NCBI GenBank assembly: GCA_023213395.1
Contig: CM041465.1
Coordinates: forward strand, 11,656,001 to 11,720,000
Length of the DNA stretch: 64,000 bases
Reading direction: 5' to 3'
Source: Cycas panzhihuaensis
Lineage: Eukaryota; Cycadophyta
The notes under the pieces were generated by a model. That model was not told where the DNA came from and did not search any database. It saw only the letters and a list, made by a program, of their open reading frames with translations. A program made the translations under genes and the position numbers. Shown here in pieces: positions 56,233-64,000 of this stretch. Numbering within the stretch: the first letter of the stretch is position 1; each line of letters begins with the position of its first letter.

Positions 56233-56450
56233 TCTTTGTCCTTACCCTCTAAATCCCAAGGACCACGTCCTCAAGCTTGAGCATCTCCATGATCATTTAT
56301 CTAAGTTTGGGCCTAAATAGGTTGGCCCTTTTATTATTCTTGAGAGCCTTAATAATAACATTTATAAGATAGTGACTTTGGAGGGCCTTGAATTTAAAAA
56401 ATCTGTGAATGATAAATTTCTAAAGAAGTTCTACATGTGACCCTTGCTAC
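56233..56450 (+). pseudogene. Gypsy integrase C-terminus (E9)
   Basis: NPKDHVLKLEHLHDHLSKFG and VGPFIILESLNNNIYKIVTL form the GPY/F-type module that ends Gypsy integrases. EFKKSVNDKFLKKFYM then ends at TGA. It is the continuation of 49360-50307 after removal of E11. The polyprotein therefore ends here, and everything between 56.45 kb and the 3' LTR is extra. Confidence 0.75.
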
Positions 56451-57470
56451 TCCTGAGTAGGATAGGCACACCCCACTCTCTCGCTTTGAAATGAGCCTAA
56501 ACTACCACTCCAAGTATATAATTACTTCCCCTAGTCACAAGTGTGATGATTATTTAGAGTGACCCTTCATCCTTTTGACTTTGGCCTTAATATTAGATCT
56601 CTTGTCTCCCTCCCGAGGAAGGTTTTATCTTTTCCTAGTTAGGTAAGAAAACCTCCTTCGCTTTTGAGCACTAAGTCGCTTCCCAACCAAGGACCTTTTT
56701 CTCGGGTATCTATACCCCTGGTTACTACTTCCTTTGCATCTCCACCATGCTCCTTCTGAGTAACATGCATAATGCCCCTCTCCTAGTCTCATATGTATCT
56801 ATCATTGATATACGTGGTGATCATGTGTGCCTAATATGAGTGTGGTATCATATGAAAAGAAGCACGAGTGTCATATGCATAAGATCCAATAAAAACCATG
56901 GATAGTAATCAACTAAAACTATCTAAATGCATAACCCCTTCTACACCTGTGTACCCATATCTATATGTACATGCTCATCCCTCTATGCACCATGCAAATA
57001 AATAAGCTACATAACAAATATAATAGTAGCATCATAGACTCATCATAACATCATCATCATGCATCAAAATGGGGTACTAATTGGCCTCCATCTATATATG
57101 TATAAAGTCATATGGTATATCATCTAGGCAATACGCTCTAGGAAGCCAAAATCCTTGAAGGGAGGAGTATAATCATATATCTACATGTGGTGAAAACTCC
57201 CTAGAGGTCTGAGGCTTTCCTATAAAAAAACATAAGATACAAGTCTCCCATATGCTATGTCCTCAAGGGGTATCATCCCCTTGTCTACCTGACCCCTTAT
57301 TGGGGGACCACATCCTTCCTAGGCTTCTGTATCATCTCTGAGAGGTCCCTGCCTCTCTCTCCTTGTCCCTAGGTCTCCTTTAGGTCATCGTGATCATATG
57401 CATCCTACTACATGATGACCTAGCCACTATTTGATTGACTAGCTAGTCATATTGGTCCTATAGATGATCC
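56451..57470. other. noncoding spacer after E9 pol
   Basis: About 1 kb between the end of integrase and the antisense ORF. No coding signal is seen in either strand. It contains AT-rich stretches and 'catcatcat'-like short repeats near 57030-57065. Confidence 0.4.
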
Positions 57471-57479
57471 CTCCCAACT

Positions 57480-59243
57480 AGGATGCAGTCTCTCTCGACT
57501 GCAAAGTATTCTCACTCCCTCTCTACCCTGTGGAGTCTCTCCTCAATCACGACAACTTGAACCTAACTCATGGCATCACCTCCTACTCCTCCTAGTTGAG
57601 TCTTCAATCCTTATATCTAATCCTGCAGAGTGTCCCTCTCTGATACTAGCTAGTCTCTCTCTACCTGTGTACCATCCTGGATGCCTTGTAGCTGGCTAAT
57701 CCTCGTATGGAGCTCCTGGGACTTCATTGCCTATATATCTCTCACCTAGATCAAAAGGGAAAATGTTGTTATATGTGGCCTCACTGATCGGGGCTCCTTA
57801 CTCACTAGTATAGGAGGTTGTCCCTTTGTATAGACTTGGGGGAATAACTCTCAAACTACTGCCTCTAGTAGCCTCGCCATCTTAGGTCCCCCTACCAAAG
57901 CAGATATATCATAATTCATTCCAGAGTATATATTTAGAAAAGCATCAAGAAATAAATAAAATCATCTAGGGAAGCAGTAAATGATCAAATAGAAGCTGGA
58001 GTCAAGGTAGAGTCTCACCTCTTAGGATGACTAGCTCCTCTACCTGGATGATCTCCTCCTCTATTTCAATTCCCTCTACTACTACCTTTACCTCCTTGAC
58101 CCCTGACACTACCTCCTCGCCTACCTCCTAGGCTACCAGGGCATCTCCTCCTTCTAGTTCCTCCTCTCATAGGACCCCTTGATCTGCTATAGCTACCACT
58201 ATCTTTGCCACTACCACCATGGTCACAATAGCTATTGATAATCTACCTATATTCCCCTCTTTGCCTACTAGTCCTGGTGGTGGTCTCTCTCATCTTTCTA
58301 GTGCCGATGGTCCTGCCTCACCTCCTACAACCCTAGATGGCCTTGCTCTATCTCCTCCATCACTACCATCGTTATCTCCCCCTTCATCAAGGTCATCTCC
58401 TAACTCTCCTCTATCATCATCACTCTCCTAGTGGATTGCTTGGTATGGATCCATTGTGTAGTCCACTATAGTTAGGAGATCTAGTGATGTCACTGCCACA
58501 GATCATCTCACGTGGACCTAGTCCTTAATCCCTCTAAATCTAGTCTACCACCTATGTACCATAAGGGCCCTAGCTGAGATAGGATAAGGGCCTCCTAGTG
58601 GTGCCAGCATTATGAAGTGATCAAAGAACTAACACTAGAGTAATGTGTAATAAGAAAATCATCCTCTCCCTGCTATTCATATCTGGTCCAGTTGTGCAAC
58701 TATGTTGGCTATTATGAAGGCAACCTAATCAAACCTCTCGCCAGACTCACACCTCCTGATGGTCACTATCCATCCTCCAAGAATGTCTTTGTAGTTTTGT
58801 TTTTGGGATATCTAGAATAGAATGGCTATAGTGATGAGTTTCCTTATATGAGAAACTCTTGATAATACCATCGCCTGCATATATACTCCTTGTTGATCCC
58901 ATTAGCTCCATCTTATGAAAAACCTCGCTACCTCCCTATGGGTAGTTGTTGTGCTGGGTAAAGTACCCAGAGAAGCCAACGTCCCTCTAGTTGGTACTGC
59001 CAAGATCCTTCTAATACCCCTTAGTGTGATGGTAACATCTCCCACTTATGGGAGATAGAACACATGCCTTCGTCTATCCCAATGGGACACTATATCTACT
59101 AGTAGACACTGATCCAATGTACATTGCAGGGTCCTAATCACCTTGAGGAGTCTGCAGCATTGTAGGGTTATCCTCTTCTGCCTCGACATCATCTCTATAA
59201 AACTCATCATATCCATCTCAATGTTCTCATAGTTGTCAACCAT
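57480..59243 (-). pseudogene. antisense accessory gene: plant-mobile-domain-like plus coiled coil (E9)
   Basis: The - strand starts with MVDNYENIEMDMM at 59243, then LLVDIVSHWDRRRHVFYLP, a stop, and VGDVTITLRGIRRILAVPTR. The H-x-F-x-L-P-x-G-[DE]-x-T-x-T-L...L-x-[VL]-P arrangement is the signature of the plant mobile domain (PMD, MAIN/MAIL1 family, also carried by transposable elements). Further down the - strand lie HREVARFFIRWS and RKLITIAILF, an acidic tract (ESDDDRGELGDDLDEGGDND near 58430-58370), a Glu/Val-rich stretch, and a heptad-like segment (ELHTRISQLQGIQ, ERDTLQD, GLKTQLGGV, VEREXEYFAVERD-type, near 57720-57480). Stops are spread throughout. The function in transposition is unknown. 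It resembles antisense extra ORFs described in plant Ty3/Gypsy elements. Confidence 0.5.
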
Positions 59244-60480
59244 GAGAACAACCTACAAACATCAAAAACAACCTGTAAGAACCATCCACACACTCCTGTC
59301 ATGTGTTGTCCCTCCCTCTGGATGACTGTAGCTCCCTTAGATGGAGCAAACCCATCCATCCAAGTCATCTTTTTATTTTTTTCCATATTAGGTCTTTACT
59401 CATGGCAATATCTATGGTATCATAGATATTAATGGGAGCCTTACTGAGAAATTCTTATTTTCTTAGTATCCCCGTTGCAAACTTCATAGCACTATGACAA
59501 TTACTGTAGGGATGTGGATACCCCCACTAAAAAGGGGTTGGGGGGGGGCTAAAAAATTAAAAAAATTATTTGACTGGGCCTTACTTGGTCCACTAGGACC
59601 AGGGCTACCTAATACCTTGGTCTTCCCCCTCCATGGGCCTCAGTTGAGCTCTAGAGGGTTCCTATGGCCCTTACGAGGCCCAAAAACTGTAAAAAAGGTC
59701 ATTAAAAATAATTGACAAAATAAGAGGGCTAAGGTATAATCCACTCACTTGATCAGGTCTAATAGCCACCATCTCATCACTATAATCCCAATGATTATCC
59801 TCTCATCCCAATCCAATAGCTAAATCTCCAGTTATGTGCTCCCAAAAAGTGGTGTAGCTTCATTGCTTAGAAGGAAGGGCTCCTAACCTCTCATGGGGCT
59901 CGTGAAAATAAATTCTATTTTTACCCCTTCACCCCTTTTTATTTGCGAAGCCCCCTAGGGGCACCATCTTCATTCTCCTTACTGTGATAGCCCTTAGGAT
60001 TGCTTCTTCGTCCTCATCTCCTTTATCTTTAGGGCTTAACCTCTTTCTTGCTCCTATAGCCTCCTTTTTACCCCTTTTTAGTGTATTTATCATGAGCCTA
60101 TGGAGGCCCCTTCTATCTCATTTTTTATGTTGCTCTGAAACATACCCTTGTTTATACTCGTTTAGCTCATTTGAATGTCCTGGATCTATTTTTGCCATCT
60201 ATTTGAGCCTCTAAGACTCCCAGGGAAAGTTCTTCCTCCTTTCTAGGCCTCCATAGGCCCTTTCGCAATCCCCAGGGGCCTCAAAAGAGCATATTCACTA
60301 ATATTTTCTTGCTCTTTTGCTAGGCAAGCCTCCCTTGAGCCTGGTTTCCTACCTCCAAGGCTCTCCTATCCTCTCATGACTAATATTTATAGATTTTCTG
60401 AGTTGTCGTAGACCTGTCGCTACCCTTCTTACATTTTAACACTGCTGTCATTATCTCTTTTGTGAACTGACTTAAACTCT
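59244..60480. other. spacer between antisense ORF and second RNase H of E9
   Basis: About 1.2 kb without a supportable gene. It would include the promoter and leader of the antisense gene on its left side. Poly-G (59528-59536) and C-rich stretches stand out from the AT-rich surroundings. Confidence 0.4.
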
Positions 60481-60493
60481 ACCTTTTCTTGCC

Positions 60494-60920
60494 ATGGTAT
60501 TGCTCATCTTTACTGATAAAGGAAGTTGTGGCAACCCTGGGCCTTTTGTAGCTATGTGGATCCTCTGTGATTCCTTCAAAGCTGACTACATATGTTCTAG
60601 AATCTTCTTACTTGAGGCTACAAATAATGAGGTTGAATACATAGTTGTTATTGAATCCCTTACCGATGCACTTCATTTCCACCATGGCCCTATCATCCTC
60701 TATTATAACACCTAGATCGTCGTGTCACAACTAACCTAAATCTACTAGGTGCATTTCCCATGATTAAGATCCCTTACTTCAACTGCCAGGTCCCTATTAT
60801 GTCTTTCCCCTCCATGGATATTTAACAAATTCCTTAAGACCTGAATACTAAGGTAGATGGCTTGGGTCATTGCATCCTTGAGCATTGTCTCCTGCTCTTA
60901 GACGATCCTCCCTAGGTAGC
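60494..60920 (+). pseudogene. second RNase H module downstream of integrase (E9)
   Basis: The frame 60494-60715 reads LIFTDKGSCGNPGPFVAMWI, then LLEATNNEVEYIVVIESLTD and IVVSQL after a stop. F-T-D-G-[SG]-x-G-N-P-G-P and A-x-N-N-x-A-E-Y are hallmarks of the archaeal/cellular-type RNase H (ARNH) found as an extra domain in Tat-lineage Gypsy elements. The first Asp and the Glu are present, while the third acidic position reads Asn in YYNT. It lies about 4 kb after the integrase end rather than in the canonical place next to the pol RNase H. It is broken after about 74 codons. Confidence 0.65.
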
Positions 60921-62734
60921 CTAATAGGTTGCCTGGCTACCTAGACTCTAGGACCATCCTCCCTTTTCATTGTGATACCTTCGCACCTCCAAAGTAGGCC
61001 ACTAATGAGGTTAAACTATGATGACCACTAGGTTTGATTCTTCACCCTATCTTTGTACCATCCATAGCATGATGTTCCTATACATTAAGTCTCCATATGC
61101 ACAAATCTTTTACTTGCGTCTACTTGTTGATTGAGCTCACAATCTTGTATGGCACTCATATTACATACAGGGTGATTGGGACAATCCCCTCATCCTTTCG
61201 TTCTTTCATACTAGACCCTTAGGCGATGTATGAACAACCCCCATGATGCTTCACCTTTCTCCTTGTCCACATGATCTGCCATGACACTCGCCACTCCCCT
61301 TAGATGATGACACCTTTGCATTAGTAGATGATACCAATGTTTTCATGTTAGTAGCATTCACCATTACTAGATGCTCCCAAGTGACGAGGCTCTATTACCA
61401 AGGGGGTAGTGTTTCTTGGCTACTAGGAATGGTCATGGATAGTGCCTCTTAGATAGGCATAGGAATATATCTCTACCCCTTCTCCTTATTTATTTTAGGA
61501 TTTGATGAGATGCTTGATGGTTATATTTTACATGAAACTATTATGTACATAGTTGTGATGCCTAGTTTGCCTGCCCATTTTATGCCTGTGACTGTGATCC
61601 AGCCTTTGATGACTCAGGACCATGGTCCTATGGCACCACATGGCCCCTCATGACACCCTCCTAGCATTCTTGGGTACTTGTGGGCCCTTGCAACCTACGT
61701 TTTTCTCATGTTTAACACCATACATGATTCCTAATGCATTATTTTGGCTTGATCATCCCTTTATATGCATTGACACCCCTCATTGGGGCCTATTTTGCAC
61801 CCTCTTATACATTCGGGAGGCCCCCTCATTGCCTAAAGGTCCTCTAAAACCCTTACTAGTCTAACACATCTTACTTTTACACCCTAGGACTCTTCTTTTA
61901 AGGGTCTTTTAGGCTCCCTTTTTATTTTTCCTTGTATTTAGTTTGCACCGTGACAATATTTGCGATACTACGATAAACTTCGTGGTACTATGAAGTTTAC
62001 CATAGGGCAACAATCTATTGACTTCCGTAGCCTGGCAATGACCAGTTTCACATTTTTTGTAGAACTAACACATGGAAAACTGTTGTTTGATACCTAGAGC
62101 AAACCCTAATTGCTCAAGAACCCTAATTGGAGCATAAAAACCCAAATCTAAGTTCATTTTACCTCTCTTGGTTCTCAAACAAAAGAAAAAATGCCTGAGG
62201 GTAAAAACCCTAAAATGAAGGTCTAAACTAGACCTCCTTGAATAGATTCTTCCTCCCTTGTGCTGACTCTAGCAACAGCATCAAGATTCCAAGGCTTTGA
62301 GTCTCTTCCTCACCTCCAAAGAGGCCCTTCTTCACCTAGCAAGTGGGATTCTTAACTCTTCTTGTTTGATCATGAGGTAACACTTATTTTACTTCAGTTT
62401 TGTGGCTAGAAATAGGTTTATTTTTGCCATTTTTTCTCCTCTAGTAGTTATGTTTATTTAGCAGTTCTATTTGCTACAAGTTTTAGCATATATTTCACTC
62501 CTTTTAGTTGCCAAAAGAAGGCAAACCCTTCTTTTCTTCCTTGGTTGCACCTCCAAAACCCTTGGGCACTCTTCAATTATAGCTAGGTAGATTATAAGAT
62601 ACCCTAGAGAAGGAGAAGAGGAATTCATGGCTGGAGTTATGACTACCAAAGGCCATATCCTCTAGGGTAGCCCCCTACTTCTCTTAGTTTCCTACATTGT
62701 ATCTATTCTACAAACCAAGAAATCCCCTTGGGTA
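60921..62734. other. noncoding 3' region of E9
   Basis: About 1.8 kb before the 3' LTR homology begins. The open frames here (61622-61864 +, 62467-62649 -) have no resemblance to known families. The true start of the 3' LTR and its polypurine tract should lie here. GAGAAGGAGAAGAGGAA (62608-62624) is the best purine tract I see. Confidence 0.4.
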
Positions 62735-64000
62735 AAGTTCTTTTTACTGATTGTAGCATTTGAAGCCCTTTTAACGCTTGTAATCAGCCCACATACACAT
62801 TACCCAGCAATAATCTCCATTACAAACCTTACTCTTCATGGTGTTTACATTCTTCTTGCATATTTTGCAAAAGTTACAGCATTACAACTTTTACAACATT
62901 TATGATTTTTATAACTTTTGTAACTTCTTGTACTTCTTGTAAGTTGTTTTTACTTTTGGTTGCTTGAAGCTTTCAATCCTTACTTAACCCATTCTTGTAG
63001 TACTCATGTATACAGGAGGTAGTCTATTTGAGGAGCTAGCCATTCTGAAGCTACTGTTTTTCTTGCCTTCAAACCCCCTTTATTTCTCGTAGAAATTCTT
63101 GGAAATATTTTTACACATAAGGAAAATTATGGATTGTATTATTCCTCTCTTTCAAAACATTAAGCAAGCTTTAACTCCAATTAAGTGAGCACACATACAC
63201 ACATCAATACATACATGTACAAATATATACTTACTTGTGGTTGAGAGGGTTTATTCATACAAGAAGCACCACTCTTCTTAAGTAAGCAGGATTGTGTTGC
63301 AAACCAAGAGGTATGCTCATCTTTTTACATTTATGTTTCTTGAATCTCTCCTTTAAGTTTACTATTATTTCATAATATACTCCAAGAAAGGTAAGGAAGC
63401 CCCAACTATGACTTCATCCAGAACATCTACTATGACTTGGAGCACGAGGTGACGGGTGAAAGGAAAGCAAAGAGGAGAAAGAGAAGCGCTTCACTAACCG
63501 GTTCGTTCCTAGGTGCAATCCTTTAAACTCTTCTCTCTTACTTTCTTCCTTGGCTTCTCTCCCTTCTTCCCTAAAAGGAGCTTACTTACATTTGCATGTA
63601 GATTGCAACCACTTGCTTGTATATCTGCATTTACCAAAGGGAAATATAAAAGGAACATATTCATACTTGCATTTTCATCCTATATAAATACACAAGGATC
63701 TTACCTCTCCTTTTTCATTTGCATGAGCATAAAAGGGTAGTTTGAATAAGCACACTTCTTATTTCTTCCCCTAAGAAAGAAAGCAAACACACCAACTAAA
63801 AGAACTTTCCTTTTTACTACACTCCCCCTTTTTGCATTTCACATGCATGAATAGGTATAAGGGTAGTATTAGAAAAGTGTGATTTGGTTTGGAAAGCTAT
63901 TCTTCTTTCTTGCATTTCTAGGAGAGATTACATAGACCATTTGTGTTCTTTCTCTTCCTTACACCCCCTCTTCCTTTAAAGTGATTTCTATTAATAAAAG
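62735..64000 (+). repeat. 3' LTR of E9 (cut by the window end)
   Basis: It aligns with 33975-35240 of the 5' LTR in the same orientation and order, up to the last base of the window. By eye about one base in ten differs. Because the 5' copy is truncated at the E8 insertion, the real start may be up to several hundred bases further left. Confidence 0.8.

Larger units (their letters stand above)
33975..64000 (+). mobile_element. giant Tat/Ogre-like Gypsy element E9 (runs off the window)
   Basis: Two direct copies of a long LTR (33975 to about 35960, and about 62735 to beyond 64000) enclose a + strand Gypsy. It has gag, PR, RT, RNase H and IN, then an antisense plant-mobile-domain-like gene, then a second RNase H module. 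After removing the Copia insertions E10 and E11 the visible sequence is about 16.3 kb, in the size range of Ogre/Tat elements. The D-N-x-S protease, the C-x2-H-x4-H-x4-C gag knuckle and the RT blocks (AFVFAWDY-like, VFMDDMM) fit that lineage. The LTR copies differ at roughly one base in ten over stretches I compared, so this is an old insertion. All ORFs are decayed. Confidence 0.8.

Noticed and set aside
58219-58431. + strand Pro/Ser-rich 70-codon frame
   Set aside because: It is the complement of the acidic tract in the antisense PMD-like gene. The antisense reading fits the surrounding domains better.

Overview
This is an AT-rich stretch of seed-plant nuclear DNA made almost entirely of nested, mostly decayed retrotransposons. 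The evidence for a plant is a LINE with the plant-type architecture (EN, RT, zf-RVT, RNase H), many Ty1/Copia and Ty3/Gypsy elements primed by initiator-Met tRNA (TGGTATCAGAGC), and a giant Tat/Ogre-like Gypsy element carrying plant mobile domain and second RNase H coding. The density of elements points to a large, repeat-rich genome. I cannot name the species. I found no intact host gene, tRNA, rRNA or CRISPR array.

Layout, left to right. 1-5.9 kb: three telescoped Copia remnants: a gag-only piece with LTR 1466-1687 (E1), inside a + strand RT/RNase H piece with LTR 2828-3147 (E2), abutting a - strand Copia pol (E3). 7.0-13.2 kb: a near full-length L1-type LINE on the - strand. 14.2-21.5 kb: a - strand Copia (E4), split inside its RNase H by a complete + strand Copia (E5, 14680-19310; identical 217-bp LTRs apart from 5 mismatches, TSD CCTTA). 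22.1-28.8 kb: a complete + strand Gypsy (E6, 22101-28815; 1055-bp LTRs, TSD TTTTG) inserted in a sequence related to the LTR of the giant element. 31.6-33.1 kb: a - strand Gypsy pol remnant (E7). 33.1-33.97 kb: a Copia 3' end (E8).

33.98-64.0 kb (running off the window): a giant + strand Gypsy (E9) with direct LTR copies of about 2 kb at 33.98-35.96 and from 62.7 kb. Its own visible sequence is about 16.3 kb: proline/serine-rich gag with a C-x2-H-x4-H-x4-C knuckle, PR, RT, RNase H and IN. Downstream come an antisense gene with plant-mobile-domain-like and coiled-coil regions (57.5-59.2 kb) and a sense second RNase H module (60.5 kb). Two Copia elements sit inside it: E10 (37711-45468, in gag; LTRs 13 mismatches in 311) and E11 (50308-56232, - strand, in the end of IN; LTRs 1 mismatch in 255). 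E11 is the youngest insertion seen, yet it lacks gag and has a broken pol, so it was probably moved by proteins supplied in trans.

How the parts relate: none of the elements has an intact gag-pol. The most notable features are the accessory coding (antisense PMD-like ORF plus downstream RNase H) in the giant Gypsy, the recently moved gag-less Copia E11, and about 190-195 bp periodic repeats in a Gypsy LTR and in a Copia leader that share a core motif.
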